Program-made: the position numbers and the translations under genes | Part shown: positions 40,872-49,855 of the stretch, piece after piece | How the letters are laid out: every line of letters starts with the position of its first letter | Numbering within the stretch: position 1 is the first letter of the stretch | Notes under the pieces: generated by a model | What the model was told of the DNA's origin: nothing | The model's database searches: none | The model's input: the letters and a program-made list of their open reading frames with translations, nothing else | Source of the DNA: BP-133 sp040756995 | GTDB taxonomy: Bacteria; Actinomycetota; Acidimicrobiia; IMCC26256; BP-133 | Direction: 5' to 3' | DNA length: 64,000 nt | Assembly (NCBI GenBank): GCA_040756995.1 | Contig: JBFLYK010000005.1 | Location: 139,043 to 203,042, forward strand

Positions 40872-41672
40872 TCAGCGCACGGCGCGGCGCACCACGATCT
40901 GCCGGGGCCCTTCGGAGCGGACGGGCGCGAACCCGTGGCGCTCGTACAGCGCCCGCCGACCGAGGAACCCGCTGGGGCCTTCGTCGCCGCCCTGTGCCGG
41001 GGGATAGGCCTCGACCCAGTCAGCTCCCCGACCGGGGGCGTCGGCCAGGACCCGCTCCAGCAACTTCTCGGGCAGACCGTGACGGCGGTAGGGCGGCGCC
41101 ACCAGGAAGCACGAGACGCCGATGACCGCCTCGTCGGGCGGCCCACCGGGCTCGACCTCGGCTCGGTCGGCGCCAAGGCGGTACCGGGCGTAGTCGCAGC
41201 GCCGGGAGGCGTTGACCCAGGCCGCCGGTCGCCCGTCCACATAGGCGAGATAACCGAAGCAATGACCGTCGGCCAGCATCCGGACGGCCCTGGCCCGGTT
41301 CTCCTCCCACGGTTCGAACTCAGCCTGCTCGGGCAGTGTGCCCCGGACGAGCATGTGCGGCTCCATGCAGTAGCACGACGCCCAGGCCGGGTTGCCGGCA
41401 AAGCCGTCCCGGTCGAAGAAGGCCAGCCAGTCGTCGATTCGATCGGCCGTCACCGGATGCACCTCCACCGCGCCCAGCTCTTCCCGTCGGGGCTCCACCG
41501 GCGCCAAACGTTGTGTGGCATCGGCGTAGTTGCGGATGGCGATGTCGGGGAACGGCCAGTCCGGGTGCTCGCCGCGCACATGGCGCAGGAAGGCGTTCTG
41601 GAAGTCGACGCGGTCACGGCCCTCGATCCGGGCCGCGCACCCTTCGCAGACTGCGTTGAGGCTCTCCGTCAT
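40872..41672 (-). CDS. GNAT acetyltransferase with N-terminal Cys/His segment
   Basis: 266 residues from ATG 41672. The N-terminus has CEGC, FLRHVRGEHPDWPFPD and similar residues, a possible zinc or DUF1059-like element. The C-terminal GNAT domain (about 80-266) includes GYLAYVDGRPAAWVN and SCFLVAPPYRRHGLPEKLLE, the acetyl-CoA loop. The stop abuts the DUF1622 stop with no spacer. Confidence 0.78.
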   Translation of the reverse strand: MTESLNAVCEGCAARIEGRDRVDFQNAFLRHVRGEHPDWPFPDIAIRNYADATQRLAPVEPRREELGAVEVHPVTADRIDDWLAFFDRDGFAGNPAWASCYCMEPHMLVRGTLPEQAEFEPWEENRARAVRMLADGHCFGYLAYVDGRPAAWVNASRRCDYARYRLGADRAEVEPGGPPDEAVIGVSCFLVAPPYRRHGLPEKLLERVLADAPGRGADWVEAYPPAQGGDEGPSGFLGRRALYERHGFAPVRSEGPRQIVVRRAVR

Positions 41673-41760
41673 TCGATGCAGATCGTAGAAGCCAGAGCGA
41701 GGCCGCAGTTCCGGCGGTAAGGTGACCCTCCCCCCGACCCCCGATGGAGGAGGATCAGCC

Positions 41761-42192
41761 ATGCCTGCACGTACTGCCAATGCCCGGTGGGAAGGTGGCC
41801 TGAGGGACGGCAAGGGCAATATGCGGCTCGGCGGAGGCGCCTTCGAAGGGCAGTACTCGTTCTCGTCCCGGTTCGAGGAGGGCGTCGGCACGAACCCCGA
41901 GGAGCTCATTGCCGCCGCCCACGCCGGCTGCTTCTCGATGGCTCTGTCGGCCGGCCTCGAGCGGGACGGCCACAGCCCCAACTCGGTGGAAACCGAGGCG
42001 AAGGTCCACCTGAGCCCGAAGGAGGGCGGCGGGTTCCGGATCTCCCGCATCGACCTGATCACGACCGCCGACGTACCCGGTATCGACAACGACGCGTTCC
42101 AGCAGGCGGCCCAGGCGGCCAAGGAAGGGTGCCCGGTGTCCGGGGCCCTCTCCGCCGTCGAGATCACCCTCGACGCCAAGCTGGCCGGCTGA
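41761..42192 (+). CDS. OsmC-family peroxidase
   Basis: 143 residues, purine-rich ribosome site (GGAGGAGG) upstream of ATG 41761. The two redox cysteines are Cys57 (HAGCFSMAL) and Cys124 (EGCPVSGAL). Thiol-dependent reduction of organic hydroperoxides, a general stress enzyme. Confidence 0.92.
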   Translation: MPARTANARWEGGLRDGKGNMRLGGGAFEGQYSFSSRFEEGVGTNPEELIAAAHAGCFSMALSAGLERDGHSPNSVETEAKVHLSPKEGGGFRISRIDLITTADVPGIDNDAFQQAAQAAKEGCPVSGALSAVEITLDAKLAG

Positions 42193-42221
42193 CCCCCGCC
42201 GCCGCTGGGTAGGAACCCGGC

Positions 42222-43838
42222 ATGGCGGCGTCGACGCGCACCGAGAAGCTCGCCGATTACCGGGCGAAGCGCGACTTCCGCCGCACGCCGGAGCCGTCCG
42301 GCAAGGAGCGGACGAAGAAGGCCGGCGGTGGAAGCCGCTTCGTCGTCCAGCGCCACCGGGCCCGCCGGCTGCATTACGACCTGCGGCTGGAGATGGACGG
42401 CGTCCTCGCCAGCTGGGCGGTCCCCAAGGGACCGACCCTCGATCCGAAGGCCCGGCGCCTGGCCGTGCAGGTCGAGGACCATCCGCTGTCCTACTACGAC
42501 TTCGAAGGCGTGATCCCCGAGGGGTACGGCAAGGGCGACGTCATCGTCTGGGACTGGGGGACCTGGGAACCGGCCGACGGCACCGACCCGGCCGAGGCGG
42601 TCAAGCGGGGAGACCTCCACTTCGATCTCCACGGCGAGAAGCTCAAGGGCCGCTTCGTGCTCGTCCGGCGCGACAAGCCGGACGGCAAGGACGACTGGCT
42701 TCTGCTCCACAAGCGCGACGACGACGCCGAGCCGGGATGGGATCCCGAGCAGCACCCGGAGTCGGTGAAGACCGGCCGCACCAACGACGACGTGGCCGCC
42801 GGCCGCAAGGGCCGGGCCCGGCGGTCCCGGCGGACGACCACCGCCAAGGGGGGTCGCCGCCAGGAGCCGCCAAGTCGGTGGCCCGGGCCCACCGACGACG
42901 AGCTCGCCGCGCTCGACGCCCTGCCGGGCAAGGGCGGTGAATGGCAGTTCCAGGGCCGCACGTTGCGGCTCACCAACCTCGACAAGGTGCTCTTTCCGGC
43001 CCGCTCGGACGGCGAGGGTCCCGTCACCAAGCGGCAGCTCATCCGCTATCACGCCCGGATCGCCCCGGCGATCCTGCCGTATCTGGACGGGCGGCCCGTC
43101 AACATGCACCGCTACCCGAACGGCGCCGACAAGCCGGGCTTCTGGCACAAGGCCGTCCCCGACCACGCTCCGGACTGGATGACCCGGTGGCGCAACGAGG
43201 AAGCCGATCCCGGCGAGACCGAGTGCTACTTCGTGATCGACTCGCCGCCGGCGCTGGTGTGGGTGGCCAACTACGGCGCTCTCGAACTCCACCCCTGGAC
43301 GTCGACGGTCGCCGACCCCCACTCGCCGACCTGGGCGCTGATCGACCTCGACCCGGGGCAGCAGACGACCTGGGAGGACCTGGTCATCTTCGCCAAACTG
43401 CACCGCACCGCCCTCGACCATCTCGGCGTTGAGGGCCGCCCCAAGGTGACCGGCAAGCGCGGCGTCCAGATCTTCGTGCCGGTCACTCCCGGCCGGTACA
43501 GCTTCGACGACACCCGGCCGTGGGTGGAGAAGCTGTCCAAGACCATCGGCAGGCTCGTGAAGGACAAGGTCAGCTGGGCGTGGGAGAAGAAGGACCGCCA
43601 GGGCCTGGCCCGCCTCGACTACACCCAGAACGCCATCAACAAGACACTGGTGGCGGCGTGGAGCCCCCGACCGGCGCCCGGCGCCCCGATTTCCGTCCCC
43701 ATCGACTGGGACGAGCTCGACGACCCCGACCTCCGCCCGGACCGCTGGACGATCCACACCGCCTGCGACCGCCTGGCCGACCACGGCGACCCGCTCGCCG
43801 GGCTGATCAACCGGGAGCAGGAGCTGCCGTCGTTGTAA
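42222..43838 (+). CDS. LigD-type phosphoesterase-polymerase (no ligase domain)
   Basis: 538 residues. The N-terminal 3'-phosphoesterase domain (about 10-180) has its metal residues in RHRARRLHYDLRLEMDG and SYYDFEGVIPEGYG. A basic linker (about 190-230) leads to the LigD-type primase/polymerase domain (about 240-530) with FPVNMHRYP-like PVNMHRYPNGADKPGFWHK and the Asp pair LIDLDPG. It extends and trims broken DNA ends in non-homologous end joining with Ku and a ligase. The ATP-dependent ligase domain found in complete LigD is missing and no Ku gene is in the window. Confidence 0.92.
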   Translation: MAASTRTEKLADYRAKRDFRRTPEPSGKERTKKAGGGSRFVVQRHRARRLHYDLRLEMDGVLASWAVPKGPTLDPKARRLAVQVEDHPLSYYDFEGVIPEGYGKGDVIVWDWGTWEPADGTDPAEAVKRGDLHFDLHGEKLKGRFVLVRRDKPDGKDDWLLLHKRDDDAEPGWDPEQHPESVKTGRTNDDVAAGRKGRARRSRRTTTAKGGRRQEPPSRWPGPTDDELAALDALPGKGGEWQFQGRTLRLTNLDKVLFPARSDGEGPVTKRQLIRYHARIAPAILPYLDGRPVNMHRYPNGADKPGFWHKAVPDHAPDWMTRWRNEEADPGETECYFVIDSPPALVWVANYGALELHPWTSTVADPHSPTWALIDLDPGQQTTWEDLVIFAKLHRTALDHLGVEGRPKVTGKRGVQIFVPVTPGRYSFDDTRPWVEKLSKTIGRLVKDKVSWAWEKKDRQGLARLDYTQNAINKTLVAAWSPRPAPGAPISVPIDWDELDDPDLRPDRWTIHTACDRLADHGDPLAGLINREQELPSL

Positions 43839-43895
43839 GGCGGACAGTTCGCAGATCGAAGAAATACCGGGGCCGCCTGTTACGTTCATTCGACC

Positions 43896-45047
43896 GTGCC
43901 CGGGCTCGTCTCCTCGACCTTTCTGCTGATCGTGGCGGCCGCCTTCGCCCTGTTCACCGCGGTGGGGGCGGTGGTGCCGGTGCTACCGCGCTTCGTCGAA
44001 GGCCCGCTCGGCGGGGGCGCGGTGGCGGTGGGGTTCGTGGTCGGGGCCTTCTTCGTGGCCACCCTCCTGGCCCGTCCGCTGGCCGGGCGGCTGGGCGACG
44101 AGCGGGGCCGGAAGGTCGTCATCGTCGGCGGGGCGGCCGTCATGGCCGCGGCCATCGCCGCTTTCCCGCTCGCCTCCAACATCGCCGTCCTCGCCCTCCT
44201 GCGGTTCATCCAGGGAGCCGGCGAGGCCGCCTTCTACGTCGGTGCGGCCACCGCCGTGACCGACCTGGTACCGGCGTCGCGCCGCGGCCAGGCGGTCAGC
44301 TACTTCTCGGGAGCGCTCTACGCCGGCATCGCCCTCGGCCCCCTGGTCGGCGAGTGGGTGCTGGGCGACGGCTCCTACGGCCGGGTGTGGATGCTGGCCG
44401 CCGGGCTCGGCGCCCTGGCCGCCATCCTCAGCGTCGGGCTGCGGGAAGGGCCCCGGCCCGTCCGCACCGGCGGCCGGGCCCGCCTGGTGCACCCCGCCGG
44501 CCTCATGCCCGGCTCCGCCTTCGGGCTCGGCACGTTCGGATACGCGGCCTTTGCCGCCTTCATGCCGCTGTACGCCCCGAGCCTGGGTCTCGAGGGCTCG
44601 GCTCCCATCTTCGGCCTCTACGCCGGGCTGACGCTCCTCGGCCGCCTCTTCGGAGCCCGCATTCCCGACCGGCTCGGCCCGTCGACCACGGCCCGGGCCG
44701 GACTCGTGACGATGGCCGCCGGGATGGCCATCCTCGCCCTCTGGCACACCGTCCCCGGGCTGTGGACCGGTACCGCCGTGTTCGCCGCCGGCAACGCCTT
44801 CATGTTCCCGGCCGTGCTGTCGCTGGCGCTCGACGCCGCCCCCGACGGTGAGCGGGCGGCGGTGGTCGGGACCGTGGTGGCCTTCTTCGACCTCGGCCAG
44901 GGCGCCGGCGCTCTCCTGCTCGGCCCGCTGGTGGCGGTGTCGGGCTACACCGGCCCGTTCGTGGCCGGGGCGCTGGCGGCGGTCGCCGGCCTGGGCCTCC
45001 TTTCCGCCCATCTCCGACGAGCCGACCTCGAACTGTCCCCTTCCTGA
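43896..45047 (+). CDS. MFS transporter
   Basis: 383 residues with 12 predicted membrane helices. The loop 2-3 signature is ARPLAGRLGDERGRKVV, and a repeated one is GLTLLGRLFGARIPDRLG. Probably an exporter of small molecules (drug/H+ antiporter-like). GTG start without clear ribosome site. Confidence 0.88.
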   Translation: MPGLVSSTFLLIVAAAFALFTAVGAVVPVLPRFVEGPLGGGAVAVGFVVGAFFVATLLARPLAGRLGDERGRKVVIVGGAAVMAAAIAAFPLASNIAVLALLRFIQGAGEAAFYVGAATAVTDLVPASRRGQAVSYFSGALYAGIALGPLVGEWVLGDGSYGRVWMLAAGLGALAAILSVGLREGPRPVRTGGRARLVHPAGLMPGSAFGLGTFGYAAFAAFMPLYAPSLGLEGSAPIFGLYAGLTLLGRLFGARIPDRLGPSTTARAGLVTMAAGMAILALWHTVPGLWTGTAVFAAGNAFMFPAVLSLALDAAPDGERAAVVGTVVAFFDLGQGAGALLLGPLVAVSGYTGPFVAGALAAVAGLGLLSAHLRRADLELSPS

Positions 45048-45144
45048 TCTTTTCCCGGTCCGGACGGTCAAGCCGGCGCCCGCATCGGCCGATCCAGTGG
45101 GGGTCGGAAGACCCGTTCCCACGGGCCATTGGCGGAGGAAGCAG

Positions 45145-45840
45145 ATGTCAGAGAGGCGAACGACCGGGAGCCGGGTCCTCGCCGCCCGTGAGGCGAAGGG
45201 TCTCAGCCTGCGCCGGGCCGCCCGCCGGCTCGGGGTGAGTCCCCGGACGCTGCGGGCCTGGGAGCACGGCCGGGAGGACATCCCGTTCGCCGTCCGCCAG
45301 GCCATGGTCGACCTCTACGGCATTCCCCGTCAGGACCTCGTGCCCGACCGGCCGGCCCGGGCGGAACGGGACGCCACGAACGGGACGATTCGCATCGGAT
45401 CGGTCAGCTTCACCGTCGCCGGCGCCGACGACGATTCGCTGCGGGCCTTCCTCTCCGCCGTCCGGCAGGAGCGGGGGCTGGCACCCGAGGCCGCCCTCCA
45501 GGTGCGGGAGAGCGACGCCGCGCTGCTGGCCGAGGCCCTCGGCGGCACGGCCGAGGACATCGTCCGCAACCTGCAACGCCTCCTCGGCGTGAGCGAGAAG
45601 GAGGCCGTCGAGTTCGGCCGGTGGATGTTCCGGCGGACGGCCATCGCCGGTGCCCTGGCCATGGGCATCGCCGCCGGAGTGGTCGGAGCCGGCGCCCTGT
45701 CGGCCAGCCCGCCGGCCGCCAGTGCCGACCAGATCTCGAATACGGCGTCCATCGCCCCGCCGGTCGACCCGAACTGGGCCGAGATCGGCGACGCCGCGGT
45801 CCTCTGGAACGACAAGGTTCCCATCGAGGAACGCAACTAG
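45145..45840 (+). CDS. Membrane-anchored XRE-type helix-turn-helix protein
   Basis: 231 residues, GGAGGAA five bases before ATG 45145. An XRE helix-turn-helix lies at about 9-60 (LSLRRAARRLGVSPRTLRAW), followed by a helical middle region and one membrane helix at about 166-187 (AIAGALAMGIAAGVVGAGAL). A short outside tail follows. This layout suggests a DNA-binding protein tied to the membrane, or an RodZ-like protein. The middle part ALLAEALGGTAEDIVRNLQR and LLGVSEKEAVEFGRWMF is not recognised. Confidence 0.75.
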   Translation: MSERRTTGSRVLAAREAKGLSLRRAARRLGVSPRTLRAWEHGREDIPFAVRQAMVDLYGIPRQDLVPDRPARAERDATNGTIRIGSVSFTVAGADDDSLRAFLSAVRQERGLAPEAALQVRESDAALLAEALGGTAEDIVRNLQRLLGVSEKEAVEFGRWMFRRTAIAGALAMGIAAGVVGAGALSASPPAASADQISNTASIAPPVDPNWAEIGDAAVLWNDKVPIEERN

Positions 45841-45909
45841 GAGAGCGCCGTCCCCGGCGGGCTCCCGCCGGGTCCGTGGCCGGCCACCGGCTCCCGCCAC
45901 AATGGCGCG

Positions 45910-46881
45910 GTGCGAGCGCTCCTTCTCAATGAGTTCACCGGGCCGGACGGGGTCGTCCTGGCCGACGTTCCGCCCCCCAAGGCCGACGGGGACCGCTCGG
46001 TCCGGATCGAGGTGCACGCCGCCGGCGTGAGCTTCGCCGACATGCTGATCACCCGGGGCGAGTATCAGGTCCGCCCGCCGCTGCCGTACATCCCCGGGCT
46101 GGAGGTGGCGGGCGTGGTGCGGGAGGCGCCGGGGGGCAGCGGCTTCTCGCCTGGCCAGCGGGTGGCCGCCTTCATGTTCGGCGGCGCCTTCGCCGAGGAG
46201 GCGACGGCCGACCCGGCCACGGTGGTGGCCGTCCCGGACGATCTGGAGTACCCGCAGGCGGCGGCCCTCCTGGTGAACTACCAGACCGCCTGGCTGGCGC
46301 TGGTCCGCCGGGCCCGCCTCGAGGCGGGGGAGCAGGTGCTCGTCCAGGGGGCCGGGGGCGGGCTCGGCGTGGCCACGATCCAGGTCGCCCGGGCCCTCGG
46401 CGCCCGGGTCGTCGGGGTGGCCGCCGAAGGGCCCAAGGCCGCCATGGCCGAAGCCGCCGGCGCCGACGCCGTCGTCCCGCCCGGCGACGGATGGGCCGAC
46501 GCCGTGCGGGAAGTCACCGGCGGGGGTGTCGACGTGGTCATCGACCCGGTCGGCGCCGACCGCTTCGACGACAGCCTCCGGCTGCTCCGCCCGGAGGGCC
46601 GGCTGGTGGTGGTGGGCTTCGCCGGCGGTGAGATCCCCCGGGTCAAGGTCAACCGGCTGCTGCTGCGGAACGTGACCGTGATGGGTGCCGCCTGGCGGGA
46701 GTTCCTGGCCCACGCGCCGGACTTCCTGGCCGAAGCGGGCGCCGCCCTTTCCGATCTGGTCGCCGCCGGGCGCTTCACGCCACTGCTCGGTACGACGTAC
46801 TCCCTCGAGGACGGCGTCCAGGCCTTGCGGGACCTCGCCGCCCGCCGGGCGGTCGGCAAGCTCGTCATCACCGTGCGGTAG
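45910..46881 (+). CDS. NADPH:quinone oxidoreductase family protein
   Basis: 323 residues of the zinc-free medium-chain dehydrogenase group. Substrate-domain landmarks: GVSFADMLITRGEYQ and YIPGLEVAGVV; nucleotide motif GAGGGLGVATIQVA. No zinc ligands are present. Reduces quinones or enone substrates with NADPH. It lies 23 bases before the carboxylase gene and may be in the same operon. Confidence 0.88.
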   Translation: MRALLLNEFTGPDGVVLADVPPPKADGDRSVRIEVHAAGVSFADMLITRGEYQVRPPLPYIPGLEVAGVVREAPGGSGFSPGQRVAAFMFGGAFAEEATADPATVVAVPDDLEYPQAAALLVNYQTAWLALVRRARLEAGEQVLVQGAGGGLGVATIQVARALGARVVGVAAEGPKAAMAEAAGADAVVPPGDGWADAVREVTGGGVDVVIDPVGADRFDDSLRLLRPEGRLVVVGFAGGEIPRVKVNRLLLRNVTVMGAAWREFLAHAPDFLAEAGAALSDLVAAGRFTPLLGTTYSLEDGVQALRDLAARRAVGKLVITVR

Positions 46882-46904
46882 CAGCGGCTGCTAGACAACC
46901 CGCC

Positions 46905-48710
46905 GTGACCGAGATCCGCGCCCCGATGCAGGGCACCGTCATCGGTGTGGCCGCCGTGGGCGACGCGGTGTCGCCGGGCCGGGCGGTGGTGACGATCGAG
47001 TCGATGAAGATCGCCTGTCCGGTGGAACCCGAGGTGTCGGGAACGGTGTCGTCGGTGCTCGTCACCGTCGGAGCGCTGGTAAAGGAGGGCGATCTCCTCG
47101 CCGTCGTCGACGACACCACCGGGGCGGCGGTGGATGAGTCGCCGGCGCTGGGGGCCGCACCGGGCGAGGTGGCCCGGGCCGATCTCGCCGCCGTGATCGA
47201 GCGGCACGAGCGGCTGCTCGACGCCGCCCGGCCGGAAGCGGTCGAGCAACGGCGCCGCACCGGGCAGCGGACGGCCCGGGAGAACATCGACGACCTCTGC
47301 GATCCGGGCAGCTTCGTCGAGTACGGCCCGCTGGTGGTCGCCGCCCAGCGGCAACGCCGTTCCCTGGAGGAGCTGATCGAGCGGACCCCGGCCGACGGCA
47401 TCGTGGGCGGCGTCGGCACGGTGGACGGGCGGCGCACGGTCGTGATGGCCTACGACTACACGGTTCTGGCCGGCACGCAGGGCATGCAGAGCCACCGCAA
47501 GAAGGACCGGCTGTACGAGCTGGCCGCCCGGGAGCGGCTGCCGGTCGTGCTCTTCGGGGAAGGCGGCGGTGGCCGCCCGGGGGACACCGATGGTCTCGTG
47601 GTGACCGGCCTCGACGTGCCGACCTTCCACACCCTCGGCCGGCTGAGCGGCCAGGTGCCGCTCGTGGCGATCGTCTCCGGCCGCTGCTTCGCCGGCAACG
47701 CCGCACTGGTCGGCTGCTGCGACGTCATCATCGCCACCGCCGGTTCGAACATCGGCATGGGGGGCCCGGCCATGATCGAAGGCGGCGGGCTCGGCGTCTT
47801 CGCTCCGGAGGAGATCGGGCCGCTCGACGTGCAGACGGCCAACGGTGTCGTCGACATCGCCGTCGCCGACGAGTCGGAAGCGGTGTCCGTTGCCCGGCGC
47901 TACCTGTCGTACTTCGCCGGCCGGGCGGCGGCGGAGGACCGCGAGCACGCCGACCAGGCCGTCCTCCGCAACCTGGTTCCCGAGGACCGCACCCGCATCT
48001 ACGACGTGCGCCGTGTCGTCGTGACCGTCGCCGACACTGGCTCGGTGCTCGAGCTCCGACCGGCCTTCGGCCCCACGATGATCACGGCGCTGGCCCGGGT
48101 CGACGGGTATCCGCTCGGCATCGTGGCCAACAACCCCGCCCATCTCGGCGGCGCCATCGACAGCCCCGGGGCCGACAAGGCCGCCCGCTTCCTCCAGCTC
48201 TGTGACGCCTTCGGGCTGCCGGTCCTCTTCCTGTGCGACACACCGGGAATCATGGTCGGGCCCGACTCCGAACGGACGGCGCTGGTCCGTCACGTCAGCC
48301 GGCTGTTCGTGGTCGGCGCCAACCTCAGCGTGCCGACAGGGACGATCATCCTCCGCAAGGGTTACGGCCTCGGGTCGATGACGATGGCCGGCGGAGGGTT
48401 CAAGGCGCCGCTGTTCTGCGTCGCCTGGCCGACGGGGGAGATTGGCGGCATGGGCCTCGAGGGCGCCGTCCGCCTCGGCTACCGCAAGGAGCTGGCGGCC
48501 ATCGCCGACCCCGAGGAGCGGGAGCGCACCTTCAGCAAACTCGTCGGCCGCCTCTACGAGCAGGGCAAGGCGCTGGCGGCGGCGACGACGTTCGAGATCG
48601 ACGACGTCATCGACCCCGCCGACTCCCGGCGGTGGATCTCCTCGCTCCTCACCTCATCGGCCGGGAACACCGACCGGAACCGGCCGCCGCGCTTCGTCGA
48701 CCCCTGGTGA
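46905..48710 (+). CDS. Biotinyl domain fused to an acyl-CoA carboxyltransferase
   Basis: 601 residues. The first 70 are a biotin-carrier domain with IESMKIACPV; Lys35 would carry biotin (ESMKI in place of the usual EAMKM). Residues about 90-590 are the two halves of a carboxyltransferase (GGRCFAGNAALVGCCDVIIA, oxyanion Gly pairs, then FLCDTPGIMVG and GLGSMTMAGGGF). It should move carboxylate from biotin to an acyl-CoA, as in acetyl-, propionyl- or methylcrotonyl-CoA carboxylases. The biotin carboxylase subunit is not in the window. An enoyl-CoA hydratase gene follows. Confidence 0.88.
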   Translation: MTEIRAPMQGTVIGVAAVGDAVSPGRAVVTIESMKIACPVEPEVSGTVSSVLVTVGALVKEGDLLAVVDDTTGAAVDESPALGAAPGEVARADLAAVIERHERLLDAARPEAVEQRRRTGQRTARENIDDLCDPGSFVEYGPLVVAAQRQRRSLEELIERTPADGIVGGVGTVDGRRTVVMAYDYTVLAGTQGMQSHRKKDRLYELAARERLPVVLFGEGGGGRPGDTDGLVVTGLDVPTFHTLGRLSGQVPLVAIVSGRCFAGNAALVGCCDVIIATAGSNIGMGGPAMIEGGGLGVFAPEEIGPLDVQTANGVVDIAVADESEAVSVARRYLSYFAGRAAAEDREHADQAVLRNLVPEDRTRIYDVRRVVVTVADTGSVLELRPAFGPTMITALARVDGYPLGIVANNPAHLGGAIDSPGADKAARFLQLCDAFGLPVLFLCDTPGIMVGPDSERTALVRHVSRLFVVGANLSVPTGTIILRKGYGLGSMTMAGGGFKAPLFCVAWPTGEIGGMGLEGAVRLGYRKELAAIADPEERERTFSKLVGRLYEQGKALAAATTFEIDDVIDPADSRRWISSLLTSSAGNTDRNRPPRFVDPW

Positions 48711-48746
48711 GCGACCCTCACCGGCGGCAGCCTAGGGTTGCAGCCG

Positions 48747-49577
48747 ATGGAATCGAAGACCGTCCTGTACGAGGCCGGTGACGGCATCGGGCTCATCACC
48801 CTGAACCGGCCGGAGCGCAGCAACGCCTGGACCGGCCGCATGGCCTTCGAGTACCGGACGGCCATGCAGCGGGCGGAGGAGGACGAGGGCGTCGGCATCA
48901 TCGTCGTGACCGGTGCCGGCCGCCACTTCTGCGTGGGCGCCGACAGCCAGGCGCTCGACGGCTTCGCCCAGGCCGGCCGGTACAGCACCGGCATCGAGGA
49001 GACCCCGCCCGATCCCGGCGACCCGGCCCACCCCGCCTACGGCACGCCGTTCGGCTTCCCGCTGGCCGTGGCCAAGCCGGTGATCGCCGCCGTCAACGGC
49101 GCCGCGGCCGGCGTCGGCTTCATTGTCGCCTGCTTCGCCGACATCCGCTTCGGCGCCGCCGGCGCCAAGTGGACGCCGGCCACCTCGAAGCTCGGCCTGC
49201 CCGCCGAGTACGGGATCTCGTGGATTCTCCCCCGGCTGGTCGGCTACGGCCGGGCGGCCGAGTGGCTTCTCTCCAGCCGGGCGGTGTTGTCCGAGGAGGC
49301 GTACGCCATGGGTCTCCTCCACGCCGTCCATCCGCCGGAGGAGGTGCTCGAAGCGACGCTCACCTACGCCCGCCGGCTTCTCGACGACGTCGCCCCTTCG
49401 TCACTGCGGAGCATCAAACGCCAGGTGTCGACGGACCTCTTCCGCTCGCTGGCCGAGTCCTCGGAAGAGGCGGTCGGCCTGATCCACGAGATGATCGGCA
49501 GCGACGACTACCGCCAGGGCGTCCAAGCCCTGACCGAAAAGCGCTCCCCGGGCTTCGCCGTCCGCTACCGCCGTTAG
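48747..49577 (+). CDS. Enoyl-CoA hydratase
   Basis: 276 residues from ATG 48747. Oxyanion-hole strands HFCVGADSQALDGF and AAVNGAAAGVGFIVACFADI are followed by KLGLPAEYGISWILPRLVG. The Glu in PAEYG fits one catalytic position. Hydrates 2-enoyl-CoA in beta-oxidation-like pathways. It follows the carboxylase fusion, suggesting a shared acyl-CoA route. Confidence 0.88.
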   Translation: MESKTVLYEAGDGIGLITLNRPERSNAWTGRMAFEYRTAMQRAEEDEGVGIIVVTGAGRHFCVGADSQALDGFAQAGRYSTGIEETPPDPGDPAHPAYGTPFGFPLAVAKPVIAAVNGAAAGVGFIVACFADIRFGAAGAKWTPATSKLGLPAEYGISWILPRLVGYGRAAEWLLSSRAVLSEEAYAMGLLHAVHPPEEVLEATLTYARRLLDDVAPSSLRSIKRQVSTDLFRSLAESSEEAVGLIHEMIGSDDYRQGVQALTEKRSPGFAVRYRR

Positions 49578-49855
49578 TCGCGGGAGACGAGCTTGAAGAA
49601 CGTGCTGTCGCCTCCGTCGGCCTTTTCGGTCTGGTAGAGGAAGGCGAGATTGTTCTCGTCGAACTTCTGGAACCACTCGTCCCAGTCCATCGGTTCGAGC
49701 GATTCCTGGCCGGCGCCGCCCGGGAAATCTATCCGCAGGACACCAGGGTCTCCGCCCGATCCGGTTCCCTTGACTGCGGCGGGCTGGCCTCCGTGCTCCT
49801 CGACCCAGCGGCGGATCTCGTCGTGGTCGGTCGCGGTTCGTGTCGCTGAACCCAT
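49574..49855 (-). CDS. Conserved small hypothetical protein
   Basis: 93 residues from ATG 49855 with GGAGG six bases upstream. It begins ATRTATDHDEIRRWVEEHGG and ends MDWDEWFQKFDENNLAFLYQ then TFFKLVSRD. I recognise the pattern as a conserved hypothetical protein of aerobic bacteria (helix, then beta-strand LRIDFPGGAG); no function known. Its stop overlaps the convergent hydratase stop. Confidence 0.78.
   Translation of the reverse strand: MGSATRTATDHDEIRRWVEEHGGQPAAVKGTGSGGDPGVLRIDFPGGAGQESLEPMDWDEWFQKFDENNLAFLYQTEKADGGDSTFFKLVSRD

Noticed and set aside
38090..41401. Open minus frame of 1103 codons
   Set aside because: It runs through the epimerase, DUF1622 and GNAT genes on both strands; only 38090-39196 has the luciferase-like fold and a good start. 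High GC explains the absence of stops.
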